Source: Arthrobacter liuii (GTDB taxonomy: Bacteria; Actinomycetota; Actinomycetes; Actinomycetales; Micrococcaceae). Taken from it: a stretch of DNA of 64,000 bases. The DNA lies in contig NZ_BMFW01000021.1 in assembly GCF_014639275.1 (NCBI RefSeq), forward strand, positions 1 to 64,000, read 5' to 3'. Both the position numbers and the translations under genes were made by a program. Shown here in pieces: positions 7,746 to 15,957 of the stretch. The notes beneath the pieces are model-generated. The model saw only the letters and a program-made list of their open reading frames with translations, ran no database searches and had not been told where the DNA came from. Positions within the stretch are counted from its first letter, which is position 1; every line of letters begins with the position of its first letter.

Positions 7746-8836
7746 AAATTGAACTGTTCAAGCTCAGGATCCGCGACCTCGTCGATGGGTACGAAGACAA
7801 CGACGAGCTAGGCGTCCGCGCCTACGGCGGCAAGCTCGACGTGCGTCCGCCCTATCAGCGCGAGTTCGTCTACAAGGACAAGCAGCGCGATGCCGTCGTC
7901 GAGACGCTCCGCAAGGAGTTTCCGCTGAACGTCATGTATTGGGCCGTCCAGAATGACGGCACCTACGAGATCATCGACGGTCAGCAGCGCACTATCTCGA
8001 TCTGCCAGTACGCCGAGGGCGACTTCTCGATCCAGATCGATGGGCACCAGCTGGCCTTCCACAACCTGCAGCCCAACCAGCAGGACCAGATCCTCGACTA
8101 CGAGCTCATGGTCTACCTCTGCGAAGGCACCGATTCCGAGAAGCTCGACTGGTTCAAGACGATCAACATCGCCGGCGAGAAGCTGACCGACCAGGAGCTG
8201 CGCAACGCGGTCTACCACGGCTCGTGGGTGACCGCAGCGAAGAAGTACTTCAGCAAGAACGGCTGCCCTGCCTACGCGATCGGATCCGATTACATGAGCG
8301 GCGTCCCCATTCGACAGGACTACCTCGAAACAGCGATCGAGTGGATCAACGGAGGCGATGCCGACGGCTACATGCGCGACCATCAGCACGACCCCAACGC
8401 CAATGGGCTCTGGCTGTACTTCCAGAACGTCATGGCCTGGGTCAAGGCGACCTTCCCCAAATGGCGCAAAGAGATGCGCTCGGTCCAGTGGGGGCCGCTG
8501 TACAACGCCTACAAGGACGCGAGCCTCGACCCCACGCAGCTCGAGGCACAGATCAAGAACCTCATGATCGACGACGACGTAACCAGGAAGCCCGGCATCT
8601 ATCCCTACGTCCTCAGCGGCGAAGAGAAGCACCTGAGCATTCGCGCCTTCACGGACAACCAGAAGCGCGAAGCGTATGAGCAGCAGGAAGGAATTTGCCC
8701 CAGCTGCAAACAGCACTTCGAGCTCGCCGAAATGCAAGCTGACCACAAGACGCCTTGGAGCAAGGGCGGCAAGACCACCGCCCAGAACTGTGTCATGCTC
8801 TGCGCGCCGTGCAACCGCAAAAAGTGGGACGTTTAG
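7742..8836 (+). CDS. DUF262 (ParB-like) plus HNH nuclease, GmrSD-like
   Basis: 364 residues. The N-terminal DUF262 domain has the ParB/sulfiredoxin-type motif IIDGQQR at 77-83 and the upstream PPYQREFVY. The C-terminal HNH domain has paired cysteines C319/C322 and C354/C357 around D334-H335 and N349 (ADHKTPWSKGG, then CAPCNRKK), so it should bind a zinc and a catalytic metal. DUF262-HNH proteins of the GmrSD type cut modified phage DNA in an NTP-dependent way. Here the gene is coupled to an adenine methyltransferase by a four-base overlap, so a restriction role is the best inference. It ends 58 bp before the large ATPase gene. Confidence 0.9.
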   Translation: MKIELFKLRIRDLVDGYEDNDELGVRAYGGKLDVRPPYQREFVYKDKQRDAVVETLRKEFPLNVMYWAVQNDGTYEIIDGQQRTISICQYAEGDFSIQIDGHQLAFHNLQPNQQDQILDYELMVYLCEGTDSEKLDWFKTINIAGEKLTDQELRNAVYHGSWVTAAKKYFSKNGCPAYAIGSDYMSGVPIRQDYLETAIEWINGGDADGYMRDHQHDPNANGLWLYFQNVMAWVKATFPKWRKEMRSVQWGPLYNAYKDASLDPTQLEAQIKNLMIDDDVTRKPGIYPYVLSGEEKHLSIRAFTDNQKREAYEQQEGICPSCKQHFELAEMQADHKTPWSKGGKTTAQNCVMLCAPCNRKKWDV

Positions 8837-8894
8837 GGCGCATTAGTGTGAGCCGAGCTATTCCCCGCAACGCCCTCCGACAGAACGAGACAAA

Positions 8895-11453
8895 GTGACT
8901 GCTTACGCAGACGTACTTGACTGGATCGCTACCCGACCCTGGTGGCAGCAACGATCCCTGGCACGCATCGCGAGCGGTGAGACAATCTCCGAGGCCGCGT
9001 ACGAGGAGATCGCCCAAAGCCTGTTTGAAGCGCCGCCTGCTGCACCGGAAGAGGGATGGCTCGCATCCGTCACCGCTCCTCAGAGCACCGACGATGATCC
9101 GGTGCGGATCCTCTCAGTCAAAGGTGTATCGAACGTCAATCGACTCGCGGAGAACCAAGAGCTCACGTTCGCCCCTGAAGGCCTGACCGTCGTGTACGGC
9201 AACAACGGCAGCGGGAAGTCCGGCTACGCGCGCATCCTGCAGTCCATGGTGCGCGCCCGCCACCGGGCAAACATTCTCCCTGACGTCTTCGCTGAGTCTC
9301 CGGGAAAGCAGTCGGGCGAGGTTACATTCCTCGTCGCGGAAACCGCGTACACCTCGGCCCTCGGGTCCACTGCCGACCCTGCCCTCGGGCGCGTCGCCCT
9401 CTACGACGAGCACTGTGGAGACACCTACCTCAACTCGGAAGCAGAGATTTCATACCGACCTTCGGCGGTTCAGCTTCTTGACGACCTTTCGACAGTGACC
9501 GCCGGCGTGCGACGTGTCATCGACGGGTGGAGGAGCGATAAAGGCGTACCCGGACCTCTTCCCGTTGTCACCGAGTCAGGATCGGCCGCGACGTTCCTTC
9601 AGGCTCTCACTGCCAAGACGACCGGCGAAGAGATCGCCGCGGCCGCCTCTTGCTCTCACGACGTCGACCAGAAGTTGAGCAATCAGGTTGAGGAAGTGGC
9701 TCGACTTCGAACTACTGATCCCGGGCAGGAGAAGCAGAAGCTAATCCGAACGGCCGATGCCTTAAGCCGGGTCTCCGAACACTTAGCAGCCCTCGACCGC
9801 TCCTTCGGCACCGTGGTACACGAGAAGCTGAGTGCGCTGCGTGAGGGCGCGAAGGTGGCCCAGGAAGCGGCAGATGCAGCATCAGCAACCACGTTCGGAG
9901 ACGAACCGCTCCCCGGCATCGGGTCGCCGGCCTGGAAAGCGCTGTGGCAAGCGGCCGAGAACTACTCTCTGGTCGTCTACCCGGAGCACGGTTTCCCGCA
10001 TACAGACGAACGAGCGGTCTGCGTCCTGTGCCAACAATCCCTCGACGGCGGAGGCGGGGCACGGCTGGAGCGGTTCCGTCAGTTCGTAGCGGACAGGACG
10101 GCCCAAGATGCAGAGTCGGCCGTGAAGGAACTCAAGACGTTCCTTGAGGCTCTCGGCCGACAGCCAATCGAGAGCCAACCGGTAGCGGTCGCTATCGCGA
10201 CTGTCGAGCACTCTGAACCGGGATTCACCGCGCAGGTCCAGGCGTTGTTCGACGCGTTCCGCGCGCGTCAGGCAGCAATGATCGCGGATGAACAGCCCGC
10301 GAGCATAGGCGTAGCCACGGAGGTCACCACTCTTGCCAAACAGGCAGACGGCCTCCGCGACCAAGCCGGCGCGATCGACGCCGCGGATTTCGCCGAACGT
10401 CTCACTCAGGCCCAGTCCGAAGAAAACCGGCTGCGCGACCAGATCGCTATGCGGGACGGGAAGCCTCTCATCGAGTCGGAACGCGACCGCCTGCTCCAGC
10501 TGAAAGTGCTCAACGACAAGTATTCCGAGACGAACACCCGCCCCATCACGGACAAGGTGGGCGAACTTACGAAGAAGTACGTGACCGAAGAAGCGCAAGA
10601 TCGCTTCACTCGCGAAACGGACCGGCTCGAACTGGAGCGGGTCACCTTCAAGGCAACCAAGTCGCGCCAAGGGGTGGGCTTGCTCCACAAGGCCGACTTC
10701 TTGAACGCTCGTGCAGGCGCGCGCCTCGGCGACGTCCTCTCCGAAGGCGAGCAGACGGCGCTCGGCTTCGCAGGATTCCTGACCGAAGTGCACTTCGACA
10801 AGAGTAAGTCGGCGCTTGTGTTCGACGACCCCGTGTCCTCGCTCGACCACATGCGGCGCGAGGCCGTCGCCAACCGAATCACCGACCTGGCCGGAGAGCG
10901 ACAGGTAATCGTCTTCACGCACGACATCGCATTCACCATGGTTCTTCGCAAGAATGCAGAAGCATCGGACATCCCCTTCGCGACCCGCGGCATCGAACGC
11001 AAGCGCAAGGTCGGCCCCGGGTTCACCACCCTCAAGCATCCCTGGACGGCGCAGGATGCCGCGCAACGCGTAAACACGTTGAGGCAAGAAGTAGCTTCCC
11101 TGCGTCGCGACGAGGAAGGGATGTCCGATCAGGCCTACCAGCGCGCCACCGAAGAAATTGCGGGTCACATGTCCCAGACCTGGGAACGAATCATCAGCCA
11201 AGTGCTGGCCGAGCCGCTTGTGGACTATCGCACACTGGAGGTCCGTGTCGGGAAACTGAGGGTTATCGGCCGAGTCACTCCTGAAGACATAAAGACGTAC
11301 GACGATTCCTACAGCAGGATCTCAGGTTGGGCTTCCCGTCACGATCCCCACCCCGAGTTGAACTACACACCGCCCTCGGTGGACACCCTCACGGCCGAGA
11401 TCGATGTGCTGGATACATGGCTAAAGAGCGTTAAGAAGTACCAATCAACCTAA
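8895..11453 (+). CDS. Large SMC/RloC-like AAA ATPase
   Basis: 852 residues, GTG start (reading from the nearer upstream GTG meets a stop). A short N-terminal helical region (WQQRSLARIASGE) precedes the ATPase. Walker A GNNGSGKS is at 102-109, the ABC-type signature LSEGEQTALGF is near 615, Walker B ALVFDDPVSSLD near 640 and the switch VFTHD near 668. The insert between is long and helical, with CVLC near 374 at what would be the tip, like the zinc hook of Rad50 and RloC. The last 180 residues could carry an effector domain. Proteins of this AAA_13-like group include the anticodon nucleases PrrC and RloC. The catalytic residues of that nuclease were not identified here, so the effector is unknown. 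Confidence 0.8.
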   Translation: MTAYADVLDWIATRPWWQQRSLARIASGETISEAAYEEIAQSLFEAPPAAPEEGWLASVTAPQSTDDDPVRILSVKGVSNVNRLAENQELTFAPEGLTVVYGNNGSGKSGYARILQSMVRARHRANILPDVFAESPGKQSGEVTFLVAETAYTSALGSTADPALGRVALYDEHCGDTYLNSEAEISYRPSAVQLLDDLSTVTAGVRRVIDGWRSDKGVPGPLPVVTESGSAATFLQALTAKTTGEEIAAAASCSHDVDQKLSNQVEEVARLRTTDPGQEKQKLIRTADALSRVSEHLAALDRSFGTVVHEKLSALREGAKVAQEAADAASATTFGDEPLPGIGSPAWKALWQAAENYSLVVYPEHGFPHTDERAVCVLCQQSLDGGGGARLERFRQFVADRTAQDAESAVKELKTFLEALGRQPIESQPVAVAIATVEHSEPGFTAQVQALFDAFRARQAAMIADEQPASIGVATEVTTLAKQADGLRDQAGAIDAADFAERLTQAQSEENRLRDQIAMRDGKPLIESERDRLLQLKVLNDKYSETNTRPITDKVGELTKKYVTEEAQDRFTRETDRLELERVTFKATKSRQGVGLLHKADFLNARAGARLGDVLSEGEQTALGFAGFLTEVHFDKSKSALVFDDPVSSLDHMRREAVANRITDLAGERQVIVFTHDIAFTMVLRKNAEASDIPFATRGIERKRKVGPGFTTLKHPWTAQDAAQRVNTLRQEVASLRRDEEGMSDQAYQRATEEIAGHMSQTWERIISQVLAEPLVDYRTLEVRVGKLRVIGRVTPEDIKTYDDSYSRISGWASRHDPHPELNYTPPSVDTLTAEIDVLDTWLKSVKKYQST

Positions 11454-11770
11454 CTCCTGTTGGGGTTACGTGGCCGTCGCAACCTGCCGCAAATCCCGGG
11501 TTTTTCCTCTGCAAAAGGAAATCCGTGGTTCAGCGGAGCTGAAGTGTTTGTGGTGCTGCCGCGGTCGGATTACCTCGTTGTTCCTGGTCGCGCGGCTATT
11601 GAATGGCCGGCTGCGTGGTCGCGGTGAATGGCGGTCTGCCGCTGGTGAGTGGCTGCTGTGGTTCGCCCTGGGCGGCGGACCGCCCGCCGTCCGGGAGGTT
11701 CCTGGCCCTTGCCGGGGTGAGTGACCGGGCGACCGCATTGGGGGATTCAGCCGCCCGGCACACTTTCAGG
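11454..11770. other. Convergent intergenic region with a long inverted repeat
   Basis: Lies between the ATPase (plus) and ParB-like gene (minus), both ending here. It contains GGCGGTCTGCCG at 11630-11641 and CGGCGGACCGCC at 11673-11684, arms of a 12-bp inverted repeat with one mismatch. The same arrangement recurs at 36923-36977 downstream of another minus-strand plasmid gene. No coding sequence is supported. Confidence 0.5.
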
Positions 11771-13114
11771 CTACTCCGCTTCGGCGGTGTGGTTATCGAT
11801 GATGATCTGCTCCACGGCGCTTGCCGTGTAACCCCAAACGACTAGCTGGTTCAGGTAGTGGAAGTGCCGCTTCTCAGCTGACCTCCATGAGTCTTTCTGG
11901 ATGGTCTTCTCGTACCCGGCGCAGATCAGGGCGACCAGGGAGAACTCGGGGCGTGCGGTGGTTTTGGCGGTGTGGTCCCGGAGCGGGTTCCAGCCCCAAC
12001 GGTCGGTGTCCTCCCCGGTCTTGGCCCCGAGCATTTCGGTGGCGACTTTGCCGTCGTAGCCGCTGGCGGTTTCGGGGTGGTGGGTGATGGCGTGGACGGT
12101 AAAGTACTGCCAGCCCTTCGGCGCGGTCTTCCGCGAGAGCAGGGTCTTTACGAACTCGCGCCTTACCTTGGTAGCGCTTTCCATCTCGCGGTTGTTGGCG
12201 ATCAGGGTCTTGCGTTCGGCTTTCTGCTCCTCGGTCATCGGACCTTTCTGGGCCTGGGTGCCGCCGTCGTAGCGTTCGTACTTCGGGGCGAAGCCCAGGT
12301 CTTTCCAGCCGGTGATGACGGTGGTGGCGTTGTGTTGGCCCCGGTAGTCGGTGCTGATCTTGTAGGCGTTGGCGTCCTCGTCGGTGGCCGGTTCCCCGTC
12401 GGCACGCTTGGCGGCCGAGACGTAGAGGTTTTCCTCGTCGGCGTAGTGTCCGGCGTCCTCGACGATGGTCTTGCCCGCTGCCTCGAGCTCGGCGATGAGC
12501 GCCGCGAGGGCGGCGGCGCGGTCGCGGCGGTCCCGGAGCATCTGCGCGACGTGCAGGAGCTGGTCGGGTTCGTCCGCGATCACGGACTCCAATTCATCCG
12601 TGGCGTCCTGGTCGCCTTCAAATTCGGCCATGATGAGTGCTTCGTCGATGGTGTAGCCCTTGCCCAGGGCGGCGGCTCCGGCGTCGGAGGCTTTGGCCTT
12701 CAGCGCGCCCTCGACCGTGGTTTTGGTCCGGCCGGTTTTCTTGGCGATGGCGGCGGCCGAGACGCCGATCAGGGACAGCTGGTGGTAGGCGTCTGCTTCG
12801 TCCGCTTCTGTCAGCACGGCGCGCTGGATGTTCTCTACGACCTGGGTCACGATGCGTTCGGCTTCCTCGGGGGATTCGATGATCATCACCGGAATCAGGG
12901 GTCGGGCGGCTTCGACGGCGGCGCGGGTGCGGCGCTGGCCCATCAGGACGTGCACGGTGCCGTCGTCCTTGCGGTGTGCGATCACGGGTTCCATGACGCC
13001 GTGTTCTTTGATGCTGGCGATGAAGTCGCCGGTTAGGGCCGCGTCTTTGCGGACGTTGATGTCGACGGTCAGGGTGGCGGGGTCGAGCATTTCGAGGGTG
13101 GGGTTGGTGTTCAT
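11771..13114 (-). CDS. ParB/RepB/Spo0J-family protein
   Basis: 447 residues. The N-terminal ParB-like nuclease/CTPase-type domain reads SIKEHGVMEPVIAH (about 29-42), then MGQRRTRAAVEAA and ERIVTQVVENIQR, followed by a helix-turn-helix (GVSAAAIAKKTGRTKTTVEGAL, about 126-147). The remaining 250 residues are a plasmid-type C-terminal extension unlike chromosomal ParB. It lies far from parA (41020), which has its own small DNA-binding partner, so this protein is probably a regulator or a second partition-like factor. It is expressed from a long leader that is repeated in front of other genes of this replicon, with the ribosome-binding site AAAAAGGAG seven bases before the ATG. Confidence 0.85.
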   Translation of the reverse strand: MNTNPTLEMLDPATLTVDINVRKDAALTGDFIASIKEHGVMEPVIAHRKDDGTVHVLMGQRRTRAAVEAARPLIPVMIIESPEEAERIVTQVVENIQRAVLTEADEADAYHQLSLIGVSAAAIAKKTGRTKTTVEGALKAKASDAGAAALGKGYTIDEALIMAEFEGDQDATDELESVIADEPDQLLHVAQMLRDRRDRAAALAALIAELEAAGKTIVEDAGHYADEENLYVSAAKRADGEPATDEDANAYKISTDYRGQHNATTVITGWKDLGFAPKYERYDGGTQAQKGPMTEEQKAERKTLIANNREMESATKVRREFVKTLLSRKTAPKGWQYFTVHAITHHPETASGYDGKVATEMLGAKTGEDTDRWGWNPLRDHTAKTTARPEFSLVALICAGYEKTIQKDSWRSAEKRHFHYLNQLVVWGYTASAVEQIIIDNHTAEAE

Positions 13115-13525
13115 GGTGTTGCTCCTTTTTGCCCAAGGATTTCGGTGGGTGGGGCGGCCATGGTGACCGGCCAGCGTCCCCTCTCCCCCCGTTGTTTTTT
13201 GGCTGCTGGCGGAGCTTGCGGAGCTGTGCCCGACGGAGGCCTGTCTACCGGAGGCAAGGGGCGGGAAATTCCCGGAGGAAATAAGCGACGAAGGAGCGCC
13301 GCAGGGACATTTCCTGCACCGCAGGCCCCGGAGGAACGACAGGGGCTAGACGGGCTGGAGCAGGCACGTACGATCCGAAGGACAGCAGCCAAAAAACGTC
13401 GAAGACGTGGAGAACAGGGCCAGGGATCCCGGAGCTCTGCGACGGAAGCACTGGGCCCAACAGCCGGCCGCGCCAGCGGACGCCCGAATCGGTGCGAGCC
13501 CTGCGAGCATGCCCTTTCTGCGTAG
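13115..13525 (-). promoter_or_regulatory. Repeated long 5' leader, copy A (upstream of the ParB-like gene)
   Basis: About 410 bp that is nearly identical to copies at 15181-15448, 37808-38177 and the transposon-split copy at 23801-23837 plus 36721-36833, and is recognisable in diverged form at 15958-16225. It ends at the ATG with AAAAAGGAG as ribosome-binding site. Arms TTTTTTGGCTGCTG (13195-13208) and CAGCAGCCAAAAAA (13383-13396) are perfectly complementary and enclose the conserved core. A TTGGCT, 16 bp, TACGTG promoter is possible at the far end. No conserved reading frame was convincing. Confidence 0.8.
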
Positions 13526-13534
13526 GGTGGGGGC

Positions 13535-13783
13535 ATGGATGATCCTCACCGACATGATGGTGGGCGCCCGGGCCGCCCTCGGCGCGCTCCCGGGTGGGAC
13601 TCTCCGCGGGTTTACCGGGTCCTGGCCTTGGTGTTCACGGTCACCGCCGGCGGGGCTCTGGCGCTGGTGATCCTGGATCTCTTCATCAGCCGGCCGATCC
13701 CCGGCGACCTCTTCGTCCTGACTCTCAACAGCCTCGCGGCCGCCGTTTTGTGGCGGCGAGCCCGGGCAGGAGCCAGGGCATGA
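13535..13783 (+). CDS. Small two-helix membrane protein
   Basis: 82 residues, ATG preceded by a G-rich ribosome-binding site. The first 24 residues are basic and His/Pro-rich. Two hydrophobic segments follow (VYRVLALVFTVTAGGALALV and a second near residues 60-75). It has its own terminator at 13786-13813. I do not recognise the family. Confidence 0.5.
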   Translation: MDDPHRHDGGRPGRPRRAPGWDSPRVYRVLALVFTVTAGGALALVILDLFISRPIPGDLFVLTLNSLAAAVLWRRARAGARA

Positions 13784-13785
13784 AG

Positions 13786-13813
13786 AAGGCCGGCACCTTG
13801 CGGTGCCGGCCTT
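13786..13813 (+). terminator. Intrinsic terminator after the small membrane protein
   Basis: Perfect 12-bp arms AAGGCCGGCACC and GGTGCCGGCCTT around TTGC, followed by CTCGTTTT, beginning three bases after the stop codon. Confidence 0.85.
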
Positions 13814-13868
13814 CTCGTTTTCCCTTGGGCAAAGGAAATCTGTGGGGCAGCGTCTCGCTGCCTGGTCG

Positions 13869-14015
13869 TTAGAAGTTGTGGTGCTCCTGGGCCCATTCGG
13901 TATCGACCGGGCCGGTGGTTTCGCCGGCGGTGAGCAGGCTGAGCTCGATGACGTCTTCGGCGATGCTGGGATCTTCGGGGCGTTCGTCGCCGGTACGGGT
14001 GTTCTCGGTGCTCAT
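13869..14015 (-). CDS. Small acidic hypothetical protein
   Basis: 48 residues starting MSTENTRTGD, with AGGGGAACGTGAGC before the ATG at 14013-14015. A longer in-frame opening upstream is Arg/Pro-rich and unlikely. The protein is acidic and ends WAQEHHNF. It lies downstream of the DUF4192 gene on the same strand, beyond that gene's terminator. Function unknown. Confidence 0.5.
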   Translation of the reverse strand: MSTENTRTGDERPEDPSIAEDVIELSLLTAGETTGPVDTEWAQEHHNF

Positions 14016-14159
14016 GCTCACGTTCCCCTGGTCGATGCAGTGTTCGTCTCTCCACTGTATCCGGGGATCTGCCCGTTGGTTGGGTTTGGCGGCTGCGCCC
14101 GCGCGAGCGTCCGGCGGCCGGAGGAGCGCCAGCGGGGGAGGCCGCCCCGCCACCGAAAA

Positions 14160-14193
14160 GGCCGGACCGGGTCCTCTCAGTCCCGGGCCGGCC
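14160..14193 (-). terminator. Intrinsic terminator after the DUF4192 gene
   Basis: On the minus strand GGCCGGCCCGGG pairs with CCCGGTCCGGCC across a 10-base loop and is followed by TTTTCGG, 10 bp beyond the stop of the gene at 14203. Confidence 0.8.
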
Positions 14194-14202
14194 TCTTCCT
14201 GA

Positions 14203-15180
14203 CTAGATCATGCGGCGCTTGTAGGCGGTTTCAACGTTCCGGGCGACCTCGGCAATTGAGCCGCGGTTGATCAGTTCCTGCATGAGGACCGCGAGCCGGA
14301 ATCCGGGGACGTCGTTGGCGGCGTGCTTGAGGTAGCGGGTGGCTGCGGTGGCGTTGCCTTTGAGCCATTCGAGCCAGCCCATCAGGGTCAGCATGGGTGC
14401 GCGCTGGCCAGTGGGGACTGCTTTCATCAGTTCGAAGGCCATAGCTTCGGCGCGGTCGATGCGGTCCCAGTCGGGGCGGCCGGTGAATTTGCCGAGCATC
14501 ACGTCGGCGAAGCTGCCGTTGTGGGTGGTGATGGTCTCGCGGAACATGAAGTCCCGGATGAACTTGTTCTGGAACGCGGCCGCGAGGTCACGGGCGCTTT
14601 GGCCGTCCGGGGTCGCGGTGCCGTCGAGCAGCACCGCCCACGCCTCGCACGCCGCCTCGGTCTGGGCTTCCGTGCCCTCGGGGGCTTCGACGCGCAGCGC
14701 CCAGGTTCCCAGCAGGGCCGGGTTGTAAACGTCGACGTCGGTGGCGCTCCCCATGTAGGTCAGGGCGGCGTTGGCTTGGCTGTCGGCGATTTCCTCCAGC
14801 GGGTGGTGTTCGTCGGTGCCGAATTCAGCCCAGTGGATGGAGGTGACCAGCCAGACGTTCCGGACGGGCATCCTGGCCGCGGCTAGTTCGTTGACCAATG
14901 CCGCGACGTGCGCGGCGTAGGGGTAGCCCTCCGGGTCTTCGTCGGTGTAGACGATGACGTAGGACGCGGTGGCTTCCTCGTCGTTGGCCGCGTGGCTGGT
15001 CAAGGTCTGTGCGTAGGGTGCCGGTTCGGCGTGCTCCGGGGCGTCGACCCGCAACGTCGCGCCCAGGGCGCCCGCCCGGGCGGTGAGGACGACGAAGGAT
15101 TCTGTGGGCTTGGTGCCCAGCAGGTGCGGGATGGTGGCGAGCAGGTCGGCGGGTCCGGTGAGGTTCAGTTTCTTGTTCAT
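14203..15180 (-). CDS. DUF4192-family protein
   Basis: 325 residues. The opening LTGPADLLATIPHLLGTKPTESFVVL is the hallmark of the actinobacterial DUF4192 family. The family is common on actinobacterial chromosomes and plasmids and has no assigned biochemical role. It is expressed from copy B of the repeated leader, with the same AAAAAGGAG ribosome-binding site as the ParB-like gene, so the two are likely controlled together. The terminator at 14160-14193 ends the unit. Confidence 0.85.
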   Translation of the reverse strand: MNKKLNLTGPADLLATIPHLLGTKPTESFVVLTARAGALGATLRVDAPEHAEPAPYAQTLTSHAANDEEATASYVIVYTDEDPEGYPYAAHVAALVNELAAARMPVRNVWLVTSIHWAEFGTDEHHPLEEIADSQANAALTYMGSATDVDVYNPALLGTWALRVEAPEGTEAQTEAACEAWAVLLDGTATPDGQSARDLAAAFQNKFIRDFMFRETITTHNGSFADVMLGKFTGRPDWDRIDRAEAMAFELMKAVPTGQRAPMLTLMGWLEWLKGNATAATRYLKHAANDVPGFRLAVLMQELINRGSIAEVARNVETAYKRRMI

Positions 15181-15448
15181 GGTGTTGCTCCTTTTTGCCC
15201 AAGGATTTCGGTGGGTGGGGCGGCCATGGTGACCGGCCAGCGTCCCCTCTCCCCCCGTTGTTTTTTGGCTGCTGGCGGAGCTTGCGGAGCTGTGCCCGAC
15301 GGAGGCCTGTCTACCGGAGGCAAGGGGCGGGAAATTCCCGGAGGAAATAAGCGACGAAGGAGCGCCGCAGGGACATTTCCTGCACCGCAGGCCCCGGAGG
15401 AACGACAGGGGCTAGACGGGCTGGAGCAGGCACGTACGATCCGAAGGA
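15181..15448 (-). promoter_or_regulatory. Repeated long 5' leader, copy B (upstream of DUF4192)
   Basis: Identical by eye to copy A from the ATG outwards for about 268 bp, then diverges abruptly after CCGAAGGA. The distal complementary arm CAGCAGCCAAAAAA is therefore absent while the proximal arm is kept. If the long-range pairing matters, this copy should behave differently. Confidence 0.8.
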
Positions 15449-15528
15449 ATCTCAATGATGTTGTCAACGGATTTTCGTGTGCCGTTCGGGCGTCCCGGCC
15501 GGTTGGTGGCCAGGACACCCCGGGGGTC

Positions 15529-15957
15529 TTAGGTGGTCCAGACAGGGTAAGGTTTCCGGTCCTCTTCGGGCAGTCCGGCGGCCGTGGCGGGTAGGCTGTC
15601 GGGGCCGTCGGACTGACCGGAGGCCCAGTGGAAAAACACCTCAGCGGTGATCGCTGCGAAGCAGGCTTCCTGGGAACGGAACCAGTGCGTGGAGGTGTCC
15701 CCTTCGACGTAGGTGCCGTAGCCAAACAGTTCCCCGCTCCCGTCGCGGATGCGTGCGACGGTGAAGATGATGTAGGGCCAGGATCCGGCGTCCCAGCCTT
15801 CACTGCCCCAGTTCGGCAGGACCGACCAGGCGGTGCCTTCGAGGGTGTCCATCCAGTCGTATCCGTCCCCTGCCCGGTCGTCGGCGGGAAGGGCCGGGGC
15901 GGTCACCGGTTCGGCGGTGTCGGTCGTGACCGTGCGGGTCATGGTTTCTGTGCTCAT
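15529..15957 (-). CDS. Hypothetical plasmid protein, paralogue of the one at 37379
   Basis: 142 residues from the ATG at 15955-15957, chosen for the GGAG nine bases upstream. It shares its core with the protein at 37379-37807: GY-(D/E)-WMD, then WG-x-x-GWD-x-x-x-WPY, EGD, and FHWASGQ (FYHWKNGQ in the paralogue). The core is rich in Trp and Tyr. Acidic, no membrane segment, no recognisable family. Both paralogues sit behind copies of the repeated leader, so they belong to the same plasmid regulon. Confidence 0.7.
   Translation of the reverse strand: MSTETMTRTVTTDTAEPVTAPALPADDRAGDGYDWMDTLEGTAWSVLPNWGSEGWDAGSWPYIIFTVARIRDGSGELFGYGTYVEGDTSTHWFRSQEACFAAITAEVFFHWASGQSDGPDSLPATAAGLPEEDRKPYPVWTT

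Noticed and set aside
9882..11201. Minus-strand open frame of 439 codons inside the ATPase gene
   Set aside because: The plus-strand product has all ATPase motifs; the antisense product has none and is rich in Gly, Arg and Val as expected for a shadow.
13245..13460. Open frame within the repeated leader, ending FVAYFLREFPAPCLR, present in several copies
   Set aside because: It is conserved only because the DNA is repeated. The diverged copy E breaks the frame, and no consistent start or ribosome-binding site is present. A leader peptide cannot be fully excluded.
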